A DNA stretch of 64,000 nt from DATDAH01 sp963792205 (GTDB lineage Bacteria; Actinomycetota; Acidimicrobiia; Acidimicrobiales; DATDAH01). The notes beneath the pieces are model-generated. The model had not been told where the DNA came from. It ran no database searches and was given only the letters and a program-made list of their open reading frames with translations. Made by a program: the position numbers and the translations under genes. The DNA is taken from positions 1,116,001-1,180,000 of the forward strand of contig CAWBVI010000004.1 in the NCBI GenBank assembly GCA_963792205.1. Reading direction: 5' to 3'. Every line of letters starts with the position of its first letter. The first letter of the stretch is position 1. Of the stretch, positions 1 through 11,223 are shown piece after piece.

Positions 1-2656
1 AGGGTGCGCGGATCGCTCGTCACCGTCCAACGGTGGCCCGGATCCTCGACGGACACCGTGGCCGGGGACCGCCAGCCGATCAGTTCGGCCAGAGCGCCGT
101 CCGCACGTCCAGCGTGGGGCCAGCTCATCGGCGATAGCGGCGTACAGGGCGGCCGAACGCAGCCGATCGACAGTGATCTGCGTGCCGTCCTCGTCGTCCA
201 GCGTCATCGTCTGCCGGGAGGCGTCGACCGTGATCCGGGCTCCGAGCCGGTAGTCCAGCCGCCGAGCGCGCGCCGGGCTCGAGCGGGGTGACCTTGGTGT
301 CGAAGAGTCGGAGCACTTGCGGTCCGATCTCGTGGTCGAGCACCTGTCGAAGGCCCGTGCCGAGCCGCCCCTTGTCCAGGCTGTCGGCCTCAGACCAGGG
401 ACTCAGCTCGCCCAGAGTGAGCATCCAGGGAGGGGCTCCCGGCTGGGTCACGGTCAGCGACTCGGTGATCCGCTGGAGGGTCCAGCGCTTGTGGGTCGCC
501 GGGTCGCGCACCACCCAAGTGGTTGCTGCGCCGGCCGGCTGGGGGCTCGGCTCACGCTCCGCGTGTAGGTCGCTTCGGTCGCTCATGGACACGCACGTGA
601 GCCTGAGCGCCTGATAGATCGTGTCGTGCAGGGGGGTCGCCGGAGCGCCAGGAGCGAGTCGGCGGTCTCCGGCCGGGCGGAACCGGGATCGAGAAGGGGA
701 GGGCAACCGCGTTCTCGAGCACCTCGTTCACCCGGTCGATGTGCGGAAACTGGGTCTCCGCGTTGGAGCACGAGAGCTCGAGATCGACCAGGTCGGGGCG
801 AGTCTTCAGCAATCGGCGCCACGCGCAGTCGTTTCGGCTTTCGAAGTACAGGAGCTGTGCGTAGTAGGCGTTGGGACCGCTCATGGACATGCAGTGGTCG
901 CACGCGCAGTCGTCCAGGTCGCCGAAGAGCCGGCGAAGAGTGGCGGTGTCCGGCAGCAGCGAGGTGTCGATCTCCCCAGCCTCTCCGGGGACGCCGTCTT
1001 GGCCGGAGAGCACCTGGGCGAGCGCCTTCGCCTCCGAGGGACCTGGTCCGCCAGTCTTCGCGAAGCGCGGCGAGACCTGCACCATGAGCCCGATCGCGGT
1101 ATCCGCGCCAGCTCGGCGGCAGCATGGATCGAGGCCGCACGGTCGGCCGGGATGTCGTCGGCGAGCCGGCTCGCAAGCGCCTCCGGTTCGGCGTCCGCGA
1201 GGGTCCCGATCCGGTCCAATCCGACCTTGAGCAGCGCGGCGCTCTCGGTCCAGGAGGCGCCCAGTCGCTTGAGATCTCGAAGCGCCCTCAATGCGTCTGC
1301 CCCGTCGGGAGTGACGCGGGCGCGTCCTCTGTCCAGCTCGTCGATGTCGGCGACCGCGAGGAGGTCGAAGCCCGGATCGCCCTCGAGGTACTCCTGCGCG
1401 CTGCGCTCATGCCGGGGTGGTGGAAGTCCAGTGAGCCTCGCTGGAGGCGCTCCCGGAGGGTGCCGGTAGGACAAAGTTCCTCCACGCGTCCTTGCAGCTG
1501 GGCCGCCAGCTCGTGCGGTGCGAGCGTGGCGCCCGGCGGGGTGTACGTGCAGGCGAGATCGAGCCAGCCCTCCGGCGGGATCCTGGCCAGGCCTTCCAGG
1601 GTGCTGCCGGAGTCCTCCGCGAGCGTCGACTGGAGTGCCCTCACGAGAGGCGTGTGCGCCTCGACGAGGAGGGCCAGGCGTGCGGTTCGCTCGACGAGTG
1701 CTCTCTCCTTGCCCGTCAGCTTCGCCGTGCGCAATCGCTCCTGGAAGGCCGCATCATCGACGGGGACGTCGAGAAGAACCTCGGCTGCCGCGCTCCTTGG
1801 CAGGTGTGAGTTGCTGGGGGAGCGTACTGAGCAGGTCCCCGACCCGGCCAGGCTGGCCTTCGTCGGACCGGCTGATCTGGTGGTCGAGGGCACGTGCCGC
1901 TATCCGCGCCTCGAGCTGGTCGAGGTCGTCACACGGTCGCTGCGGGATTAGCCCCGTGGCGACGGCGGTTGGGAAATGTCGACCAGCTGCCGGGGACTCG
2001 ATGCCCACACCTGGTCGGCCTGGACACCGGTTCTCAGCCACGCGAAGAACACGTCGGGCGGTAGCGCGAGCTCGGAAGGAGCGGGGCTTCGAGGCCTGGA
2101 CCACGCGTTTCGACAAACCGGTTGTCGGGGCCGCCTCGAGCGCCAACCGATGGCAGTCGCGGAGATCGGTGACCACCTCGAGTCCGACCCCGCTGGCAGT
2201 GGCCAGGAACGAGACCTCCTGGTGCTCCTCGTCCTCGACGAGCTCCACCAGCTCCAGGTCCCCAAGGACCGCCCGAACGGCGGCCATGGCGCGTTCGAAC
2301 AGCGAGGCATTGGAGAGCGGGCCCCAAACCGTGACGTCGATCTCCTCGACCGGCCCCGCGTTGAACCGCACGACCGAACGTTCGAGGTCTTCGCCCGCAT
2401 CACTGAACACCCGCACCTGGAGGTTCGCCCGTGTTCCGCGCTGGCCGGCATCTCTCCTGGGGTACTCGAGGACGTAGCGGCCGTCGGCGATCGGGCAGTC
2501 GCCGAGAGAACGCTCGTCGGTGAGGGAGAGGTCGAACCCGTGAACGACCCAGCCGGGATCGACGGGACCCAGGTCGGTGGTCACTACGCCGTGGACGCGT
2601 CCCCACCTCTCGACAGTTCCGTCTGCGCTCCGTTCCGGGCTGACCCCTGTCGACAT
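1..2656 (-). pseudogene. Tc toxin subunit A (TcA), N-terminal part, frameshifted, runs off the left edge
   Basis: TcA subunits form the pentameric pore and receptor-binding part of ABC-type insecticidal toxins. The ATG at 2656 follows a purine-rich ribosome site and lies 57 bases after the upstream toxin gene. The first ~200 residues start with a beta-rich segment (GRVHGVVTTDLGPVDPGW), not the usual helical start. Typical TcA motifs follow: FFAWLRTGV near 2040, LARIPPEGW near 1590, LKRLGASW near 1270, then LFGDLDDCACDHCMSM near 900 and LELSCSNAETQFPHIDRVNEVLEN near 700-770. They lie in three different minus frames, with changes near 2120, 1960, 1780, 1460, 1100 and 690. The C-terminal channel region is outside the window. 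Homology is clear; whether the frameshifts are real is not. Confidence 0.8.
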
Positions 2657-2712
2657 TTCCCCGTCGCCTCGTTCCTTGCTCGTGTGTGGAGTGGGCGGCC
2701 GGGCCGCGTCCG

Positions 2713-3600
2713 TCATTTGAGGACGTGCTCGTACCACCACATCTCGATGCCCTGGTCGGGATCGAAGGCGTCCTTCGCGACCCAGGTCAGTTCTGCAGCC
2801 AGGCTTCCGAAGTCCGCCACCTGGGCGATGATCGGAATCTCCGATGCACCGGCCGCCTCGACCAGCGCAGTCGCGTAGTTCGCCCTTGCTCAGCTCATTG
2901 ACCGCCAGTCCGGCCCCGATCCCGGTTCCGACCAGCGGAATGACCTTGCCGCCCTTCTTGAGCAGCACCTCTGCGGCGCCGCTTCCGAACTTGCCCGCCC
3001 GTGACTGCTTGGCCAGCTGGAATCCGCGCTTGACCAGATCAAAAGCATCGTTCGCGAGCTTGTCCAGCGCGGCGGTGCCCATGAAGTTGGTGGAATACCC
3101 CACGTAATTCGCGAGCTTCTTGTAGTACTTGCTGGCCGCGGGGGCTGCTTGCTTGAGCAGTGCTGACAGCGGCTCGACCGTCTTCTCGATCTGTAGCCCG
3201 TGGATCCGCTCGAGTCGTGCCCACATCGTGTTGAGCCGCTTCTCGATCAGTTTCGTCTCCTTGTCGCTTCCCTTCACAAAGACACGGAGCCTTTCCCTCA
3301 TCACCTCGCCGGTCTTCCGGTTCGCGACGAAGTCCTCCATGAACAGCGCGAAGTTGTGCTTGTAGACCTGCTCGAACATCGACTCGACCTTCCGCGCCAG
3401 CTTCTTGGCATCGACGACGCCGTTCTCGACGTTACGACGCCGCGGTGATGCTCTTGATCTCCTCGGCGAGTCGGTGCGGTACTCCCTCTGAGAGCGTGTG
3501 GACGATCTGGTCGGATTCTCGTGCCGCCGCGGCCTGACTGGACCACCACCTCTTTGAGCACCTTCTTGACGTCTGACTGGAGCGCTGTCACCTCGGCGGC
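2713..3600 (-). other. Variable C-terminal (payload) region of the TcC part
   Basis: After the conserved Rhs core ends (near YRYVLSNRRVATD, ~3670) the sequence stops resembling Rhs. It has a linker (TALQSDVKKVLKEVV), a helical, charged stretch (KLARKVESMFEQVYKHNFAL, FVKGSDKETKLIEKRLNTMW), a glycine-rich hydrophobic segment (VIPLVGTGIGAGLAVNELSK, ~2900-2960) and an end in WWYEHVLK before TGA at 2713-2715. One frame change near 2880 is needed (a missing G in an AAGGG run would restore it). In Tc and Rhs proteins this position carries the hypervariable toxin. I do not recognise a known toxin fold or catalytic motif. The long helices and glycine-rich segment would suit a membrane-active domain, which is a guess. 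Confidence 0.5.
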
Positions 3601-6600
3601 CACCTCGGCCGTGAGTGTCCCGACGACCAGCTGGTTGGCTCGCCCGCTGCTGTCGGTCGCGACCCGTCGGTTGCTCAGGACGTAGCGATAGAGGTTGGTG
3701 CCGTCTGCGAGCCCACTCCGGTCGCAACTGGTCCATCGGCCCAGCCATGCCGCGTAGTGCCGCGACTCGTGGTACTGGAGGCCACTCTCCTCGTCCCGCT
3801 CCTTGCCGGTGTAGCCGTACCGCGCCTTGGTCTCGGTCTGGCTACGCACCGTCTGCAAGGTCGGATCCCCATGGGGTGCCCACTCGCTGTAGGAGATGAC
3901 GTCGGCCCGCTGGTCGAGCTCCAGGCAGCGTGAGCCGAGATGGTTGGAGAGCTGATAGCGGATGAGCCGAGGCGGGTTCCCCCGGCTCCGTGCCCGCGGT
4001 GCGCGTCTCGACAAGCGCGACACGGTCCGCCCCGTCCATGACGTGCAGCGTCTCGCGGACCAGGGGAGTTCCCGGCGCGGCGGTAGATCTCGCCTTCGCC
4101 GAGGTAGATCCGCTGGTCGGTGACAGCTCCGGAGGCCGCGACCGTGACCTTGCGCACGCGCTGTCCGGTAGAGCCGTAGACGTACCAGGTGCGCTCGCCG
4201 TCGTGGAGCCGGCGCCTCGGCGTCGCTGCCGTTGACGGCCTGGCTGCGGGTCATCCGGAGCTGGTCCGCGAAGTCCCAAGCCAGCACCCTCAGGTGCGGC
4301 GTCCGCAGCATGTTGCCGTGAGCGTCGTAGCCGTCGCCGGCGGTGCTGTAGTCTCGGTGCGGGCACCCGACCGAGGTGCGGGTCAGGCGGTTGCTCGGGA
4401 ACTCGCCCGGCTCGAGCGTGCTGTCCTCACCGTACGCGTAGGTGCGCGACCAGCCGGGTAGCTGCGCGTCCGTCCGCCGTGTCGCATCGTGAGGAGGTTG
4501 CCGACCTCGTCGTAGGCGTAGTCCTCGACGTACCTTCCGACGGCATTCTGGTCGGCCGGATGCGGCAGACCGACACGGCCCGGCATCGTTGTAGGAGTGC
4601 GCGATCGGGGCCCCGGTCTGGCCGAGGTGCTCGCGGCCAGTCGCCGCGATCAGCCGGTAGATCGCATCGTAGGTGTACTCGGAGCTTGGCTCGACGCGCA
4701 CGTTCTTGAAGAAGACGGTCTGCTGGGCGTCGTCGCGGATGTGGGTAACGTTGCCGGCCGCGTCGTAGGTGTACCGCAGGTTCTGCAACCCGGACGACTG
4801 CCCGCGCGGGGGTAGTGCGGGGTGCCCCGCTGCAGGAGGGGTCGCCCCGGGTTGTCGCAGTCCGCCGGGAACGACGTCCTGATGAGGGATCGACGCGACG
4901 ACGCGTGTAGAGACCCGACGAGCCCGGAACGTGTCGCGGTCGTAGGTGTAGCTCGTCCTGATCACACGGCCATCCGCCGTACCTCGATCGAGACGCGTAC
5001 GCTGACCCTTGGGTCGTACAGGCGCATCCGTCATCGGACGGACGTTGGCGGTGTCCGGATCGAGGAGACGCGTGGGCTCGCGGTCGAGGTCCAGCCAGAC
5101 ATACACTTGCTCGAGCTGCCCGACCCGGTTGTGCACGTTCTGCGTGACGCTGATCGCTGAGCCGGGCTGCTCGTCGTGCGGCACCACCAGCTGGGTCGCT
5201 CGGTTGAGGGCATCGTAGCGGCCGTCCTACTCGTGTAGGCCCCGGGTTCTAGCGTCACGTTGGTGGACCAGTCGAGCACGCGATCGTACGCGCGGGCCAG
5301 CCGGCGCCGCGAGCGGCGGACGTTTCCCTTGAAGTCGTACGGGCGGGTCCGGTCACGACCCCGGACTGGTCGAAGCACGCGGTCACGACCTTGCCGCGCA
5401 GGTTGTCCCTCTGCGCACCCGTCCGGCGACTCGCCGTACGTAGTGCGCCCGATCAGCACCTCCGGATCCGCGCCGTTGCGCAGGACGTCGTCTCGGTCGG
5501 GCGGCGCAGCGCGTCGTGCACGGTGCGGAAGCGGTGATTTCGGCTGTCCCACGCATAGGCGGGCTTGCCGTCGCAGGCCGTAAGTACCAGACGCTCGCCC
5601 GCCTCCATGCTCCGCGAGCGAACCTGCCGGCCCACCAGGTCGTACTCGTACCGCATGACCGTCCGGTGACGGTTTGCATCGGTCGGTGCATCTTCGCGTC
5701 GCGGATGACCCGGGGATTTCCTTCGACGTCGAACTCGGTCCAGGTCGGGGACTCCTCGTCGATCGTCGAGCCGTTGCGCGTGGTCCGGTTGCGGGCGAGG
5801 CTGAGGAACCTCCGTCCGAGACCGTCGCAGCGGACGTCGACGGCGTGCCGGCGTGCGCGAGAGCTTTTCTGGCGGCCGCCTGCTCCTCGGGGCCGAGCTG
5901 GCCGAAGCGCGGCGCGCGTCGAACCAACTCGTGAAGGGGATCCCGCCCGCGGGGAGGCGCTGCAGACAGACCCCCACGTCCGGGTCGGCCAGGGCCGCGG
6001 CCGATGTACCGGTGGTGTCGTTGACGTCCCAGCTCGTCTGCTCCCAGGCGTCGAAGAGCACTTTCTCCCAGGTCTGGTTCGGATGCACTGTCGCGACGAC
6101 GCGGTCCAGCGGGTCGTAGAAGCGGATGTCGCCACGCCTCGCTCCACGGCCCGACTCGAACCGTGCGTCGCCGTGAAGTCGGGCTCGAAGCGGCGGCACG
6201 GCAATCCCTTGTTGTTCAGGCAGGTCCACGGACTCCGCAGGAAGCGAGGAGACACCGTCGTCCCATTCCGGCGCAGTCGGGCCGGGTCGGCGCGCACTTG
6301 GTCTGCGAACTGTCGGCCGAACCGTCGGGTAGGAGAAGGCCATCTGGACCCACGGCGTCGGCCGCGGCAGCGACGCGCGTCACCGACATGGGTCTCCCGG
6401 ACAGTGTCGAGACGGTTACCGGCCGTGGAGTACGGACAGCCGCCTCGTGCGACGAAGGCAGCACGTCGTACACGACCCGCGTGCTCGCTTTCGACAGGAG
6501 TGGCGACCTCCTTGCCCACAGGCGCGTCAGGTATCGACGGTGACCGGGAATCGCGAGGTCGCGCTCGAACGCGTCATCGATGAGGTCGCCCAGGTGCTCG

Positions 6601-9600
6601 TCCACCTTTCCGTGACGGCCGGTCCCGACAATCATCCCGAGCACGTCGAACGCGACCTCAGTTCGGTTCCCGTTCGGGTCGGTCACCAGGGTGGCTGCAA
6701 CACTCGGTAGTCGAGTCGTCGGCTCAAACGACCCATCGCGTCGTCGCGCTCACCAGAGCTGGCCCGGTTGCCGAGGGCGTCCCGCGAACCAGCAGCAGCA
6801 GCGAGTGGGCGTCGTAGCTCGACACCAGCGTCCGCTCCGAACGGGTCTCGGAAGCGGCAGGGCTGGAAGAAGCGCGCCTCGGCGGCCGCCACGCTCGACG
6901 CGGGAGCGGACGCCCGGGGTCGTCGTGGTAGACGACGCGCCCGGACGGGATCCACCAGTCGTGGTCGCCGGCGCTGTGGACGTAGCCGACGACCCTGAGC
7001 ATCGCGCCGTTCACGCGCCCGCCGAACACGGGCCCGACCAAGCCGCGGCCAATGGCGAGCGTGTACGATCTCGCCCGCGAGGGCACGGCGACCGATCCCG
7101 CCGAGGGCCAGGAGTCCGCGGAGAGGTCGTCGGCGCGGTAGCGGACTCGCGCCGTGCGCCATGAGCCGGAGCCTGGGCCCGCCTGGACCCCCCGGGCCGC
7201 CGGGGCGGATCCCAGCGGGCTCGCCAGTCCCAGTCCGGAGGCCGAGGTCGTCGCTCGGCTGCGGTGCGCTGGTCGCGCCGCCGGGACTATGGCTCGACCA
7301 ACCGCTCGAACGGCCGGGAAGTGCGATCCGCACGTCGACCCGGGGGCGGTCTGACCACCTCGTAGGTCTGCGTACTTCCACGTGGGCGGACGCCCGTACC
7401 AGTCTTCCCCGTCGTCGGGTTCTGACTTATCCACGTTCGCCTAGCGGTCCAGCGTCAGCAGGATGATGTCGGTCCGCGCCTGCTCGGGCTCTCGGTTGGC
7501 TCATCCGCCGGGGGGTAGGCGATGGTGACAGAGCCGCTCGACGTTCCCGAAGTCATCGACCGTCAGCACGACGTCGTGGGTGACGCGAGGGTCGCTCAGG
7601 TCGCCGCTCGGGTGGTGCGGTGATGGCTTCACGCGGGTGCGCGAACAGGACGGCATGGCTGGTTTGCTCCCGTGGCTGCCGAAGGAGTTTGATCGTGTGA
7701 TTGCTCTCCGTGACGACATACGGGAGCGAGTCACGTGCGGTGCCGTCATCGGCGTAGATCTCCTCGCTCAGGACCTGCCCTTGAGCGGGCGGATGCCCCG
7801 CGCATCGTCCCGCCACGCTCGATCTCGTCGGCGGCATCACCGTGGCCGGTAGCAGGTTGTCGAGAAACGCCGTGGAGGCGTGACCTCGTAGCTCGGGCGA
7901 GCATCAGGCTGCCGGCAGCGCCGAAGTACTCGCGAGCCAGCCGCCGACTGATGTCCTCGCCTCGGGTACGCGCCCGGGTGGTACCAGATCTTGGTGTGGG
8001 TCGGCGGGACATGCGACGCTCGTCCACGTTGGTCGCGTCGGCAGCGGCGGTCACGCGGAAGTCGTCGTAGTGCTGGGTGTCCCACTGCTCGACGACGCGA
8101 AGCCGTGATCGTGCTCGACGGATCCCAGTACCGTGGTGGTACGCGTATTGCGTGACGAAACGGCTCCTGCTGATCCGGTCGATCGTCTCGATCTGGCTTG
8201 ATCGACCGGACCGGCGCCCGGGAGTCCTTCCGATCCAAGGTCGGCCCGACTCGCTCGTCCTCGAGGTAGAAGCAGGTCGACGACGCGTGGTGCAACGCGT
8301 CTTGACGCCGCAGTTGTTGTCGACACCGACAAGGAGGTGGGGCTTTCCGCCGCCCATCAGGTCCACGTAGCGCAGCGGGCGTCGGCGTCACCCGGAAGGT
8401 CGGACGACCACACAAGGCAGGCGTGCCCCTTCGCGAAGAGGTCCACGACGGCCACGGACGTGTGGTTTGGGATCTCCGCCACCTCACGAGCGCCGGGCGG
8501 GCTCCAGGAGTTGCCGGCCTGGTTAAGGTGCATCGTCGCGCCGCTTCGCGACAGGTAGAACCAGGTCAGTAGGGCCGTAGCCGTCGAACTGGGCCAGGCG
8601 GACCCAGGCGGATCGAACGGTCCGTGGGCGTCCAAGTGGGTGGATTGTCCATCGTGACCTTCGGGCCGAAGACCCCGTTGCCGCAGTTCGGCCAGTAGAC
8701 GATCTCCGAGGTCGGATTCGCACTAGGTCGACACCGTCGCCAGCCATCGACGCGAGGAAGATAGCTTTCCGTCCCGTCCGCGAACACGAGTCGCGGGCCG
8801 GCCTCGTCGTCCGACGGGTCGGCACGCGCTCCGCGGGCGCGAAGCCGTCCGCGCCCGAACGACCGGTGGATCACGAGCGCGTCCCCCTCGGTGATGAGCA
8901 CGTCGGGCGTGCCGTCGAAGGTGAGGTCGATGAGACGCAGGTTCGGGTCGGCTCCAGTCGACGGTCGGCTGGTAGCGGGGAACGGTCGGACGGCTCCCAG
9001 TAGCCGTCATCCGTTCGCGACGAAGCGCCGGCATCCGGCGACGCGAGATCGACGAGTCCAGGCGGCTGTCTCGGCCGAGATCGAACAGCTGGGCGTCGGG
9101 ACCTCCCATCGGCCCAGCCGGGACGATCGCGATCGGCCGGTCGGCGCCGAAACGGGCGCCGACCGCGGGGCCACGTCGCCGCGTCGATTCCGGCAGAGCC
9201 GGGCTCAGGTTGCGCTTGTAGTGCCAACCATCGGGTGTCCGGGCTGAGGACCCCGGGGAGACCCTCGCTCTCGAGGTCGATCCACTGGTAGTCGTCTCCG
9301 GCGAGCCCCGTGGGCGGTGTTCCAGGCTCTCCGGATCGACGTCGCAGACCGTCGGGTCGAGCGTCACACGGGCTGAACGACAGCTCGAGCGGCGGCAGCG
9401 CCTTCCTCCGGTAGGTCCCGTCGGCAGCCGGCGGAAGCCGACGTGGGTGACGGATGGTCAGGTAGTGGCAACGGCGACTCGTCGACCGAACTCGGTGGCG
9501 CTTACCAGGCCGTCGTGGGGCTGCTCGCCGGGGCTTCCTCGGGGACGTGGTGGACCATCAGGATGCGGCGGCAGAGGCGGTAGGTCCGAACCTCGAACCC

Positions 9601-10456
9601 AGGGCGGTAACGGTGAGAACGGATCTTCGCGGACCGGCCATTGCCAAGCTGCGTTGATCGCCGCTCGCACCAGCTCGCGATCCGACCGCTGACGGCAACG
9701 GGTCATAGTGGCCCTCCCCGTAGTCGAAGACGACCTCAAACAGCCAGCGGTCGGCAGCGCGCCGCCGTTGGCCGGGTGGTAGGGCGTCACGCCGCCGTAC
9801 TTGATTCGCTTCAGGTACCGCTCCGCGCCCCGCGTTCTGCTCCGTGCGGTTGCGCTCCTGAGCGAGCGACGGTGATAGTCGCGAGTTCTCCGCCTTGTAC
9901 TCGTAGACGATGACGTTGCCGCGACTGTCGTAGTCTGCGCCATCAGCCACGAGAAGACACGCCGCTGCGGGCTGCTGGGTCGAAGACGCGACTGCCGGAC
10001 CCCGGTGCCGAACAGCGTCGTGACGTTGTCCTTCGTGATAGAACGCCAGTGCACATCGCCCGGCTCGTCGTTCGTCCAGCGCTCGATCCTGGCGAAGAGA
10101 CCGTCGAATCGGGGCCGGTACCGACGGACGGTGAACCGGTCGTCGCCGACGCCGGTAGGCGAGGTCGCGCTGCTGCCACCGTACACCGACCCGTTCGAGC
10201 ACCGGGACGAGGTCCTCTGCGCCCGAGAGGACGAAGACGTCGGACTCCTCGTCGTCGAGGTAGCGGGGAGCCGGGTGGGTGTCCCCGGTGACGGATCCGA
10301 GGGCATGTCGTCCCGACACCTGGGGTCCGTTGCCCGCACCACTGTCGTATGAAGGGTCAGCTCGGGTCCGAAGCCTCCACGACCCGGTGAAATCGCGATC
10401 GGGACCGTCAGCGACCCGGTACCGGTGACGGGGTTCGCGGCGAACTTCTCGCTCAT
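2713..10456 (-). pseudogene. Tc toxin TcB-TcC fusion (SpvB + TcdB-middle + Rhs core), heavily frameshifted
   Basis: B-C fusion subunits form the Rhs cocoon that holds a toxic C-terminus and docks on TcA. The start at 10456 gives a classic SpvB N-terminus (FAANPVTGTGSLTVPIAISP). Downstream come, in order: GDVHWRSITKDNVTTLFG (~10040), FEVVFDYGEGHYD (~9720), LVFADGTESYLP (~8770), YVDLMGGGKPHLLVGVDNN (~8340), ETIDRISRSRFVTQYAYHHG (~8170), DYRVLQP plus VTDPNGNRTEVAFDVLGM (~6660), DPLDRVVATVHPNQTWEKVL (~6080), and the Rhs core with YGYTGKERDEESGLQYHESR near 3800. Length (~7.7 kb) fits a TcB plus TcC fusion. The frames change every 60-500 bases, in both directions, yet motifs stay intact. It is either a decayed gene or an indel-rich assembly patch. 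The TcA gene follows 57 bases downstream, as in a toxin operon. Confidence 0.83.
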
Positions 10457-11053
10457 GTTGCGGATCGCGCCACCGCCTTTGGGTAACGTGACGGCGGGTG
10501 GCCTAACCGTCGCGGACCACGACCCAGGGCCCGGCGATCCCGCAGCACCCGCTTGGCTGGTGCTGCTCTGTGCCGCCGGTCCAGAAGCTCGGCCACCAGC
10601 ACACCTCGGCGCGATTGCTGTTCTCGCAAGTCAACGTAGGAGTGGCCGACTCGGCCGTCAAGGCATCAAATCGGACGTGGTGTCGTCGGGTGATCCTTCC
10701 GTGTCCGGGCTGGCCCTGAGAGTGTCCTCGGCTCGCCGTCGAGATCATCCTCGAGTTCCTGTTGAACTGGTCGAGCGGCTCGCGACCCGCAGGGTCGCCC
10801 ACGGTCGCCGAGCCGACCCGCCCGCCGACGAAGGGGTGGATCTGGCTGACCCCAAGCAGCTCTATGTGGAGTTGTGGAACTGCCCTTCGCGCACGAGGGC
10901 GGCGGCCACCTCCGAGCTGACCTCCCGCGGTGCCGACCGCGGCCTCGAGCGGTGAGTGGAGAGAGCTGCGGCCTCGTGGCTCGACCGCCGCCAGGACGCG
11001 ATCGAGCATCGGCCGCGCAGAGCTGGCCCTAGGACTGCCGTGGCTCGAAGAAG
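10457..11053. other. Region without a convincing gene; possible small gene remnant
   Basis: About 600 bases between the Tc start and the first direct repeat. Both strands have open frames but none shows a family motif. On the minus strand a short frame ending near 10506 reads like the tail of a secreted protein, rich in Trp and Cys (EVCWWPSFWTGGTEQ), with GC-rich third positions. On the plus strand a frame ending near 10955 (DPKQLYVELWNC) also has coding-like codons. Given the indels next door, either could be a broken gene. I would not call a gene here. Confidence 0.35.
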
Positions 11054-11201
11054 GACAGCGGATAACTGTGGCACCGACGCTCACCAGCACTCCGTGCCAG
11101 AACTGGCATCCGAGCAGTCCGCACAGCGCTCAGCGTCGGATTCTTACGAGTGAGCCGCTCTACCGACTGAGCTACCCGGGCGGGTCCGATCAGGGTAGAG
11201 G
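11054..11201. repeat. Direct repeat copy A (~148 bp), downstream of the adhesin gene
   Basis: Imperfect direct copy of 13207-13356, recognisable from GACAGCGGAT through CCGACTGAGCTACCCGGGCG to GTAGAGGCC. The best-conserved core is about 11120-11186. It contains a 38-base tRNA-Thr 5' half on the minus strand. Copies A and B bracket the adhesin gene exactly: this one ends 9 bases before its stop codon. Identity in the core is high, with a few substitutions (TCTACC/TCTGCC, GATTCTTACG/GATCCTTACG). Confidence 0.85.
11144..11181 (-). pseudogene. tRNA-Thr(CGU) 5'-half fragment, copy A
   Basis: Read on the minus strand, the 38 bases fit tRNA positions 1-38: acceptor GCCCGGG, TA, D arm GCTCAGTCGGTAGAGC, then CTCGTAA as anticodon loop with CGT at 34-36. 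After position 38 the anticodon stem does not close, and there is no T arm (no GGTTCGA) and no acceptor 3' strand. It is a truncated tRNA gene, not a functional one. Confidence 0.7.
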
Positions 11202-11223
11202 CCGACCGGTCAGGACCGGTTGG
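11202..11223 (-). terminator. Hairpin overlapping the adhesin stop codon
   Basis: CCGACCGGT and ACCGGTTGG form a 9-bp stem with one G-T pair and a 4-base loop, straddling the stop codon at 11210-11212. There is no T run, so termination is only a suggestion. Confidence 0.3.

Noticed and set aside
11144..11181. Complete tRNA-Thr gene
   Set aside because: Anticodon stem does not close and there is no T arm or 3' acceptor strand; called as a fragment only.
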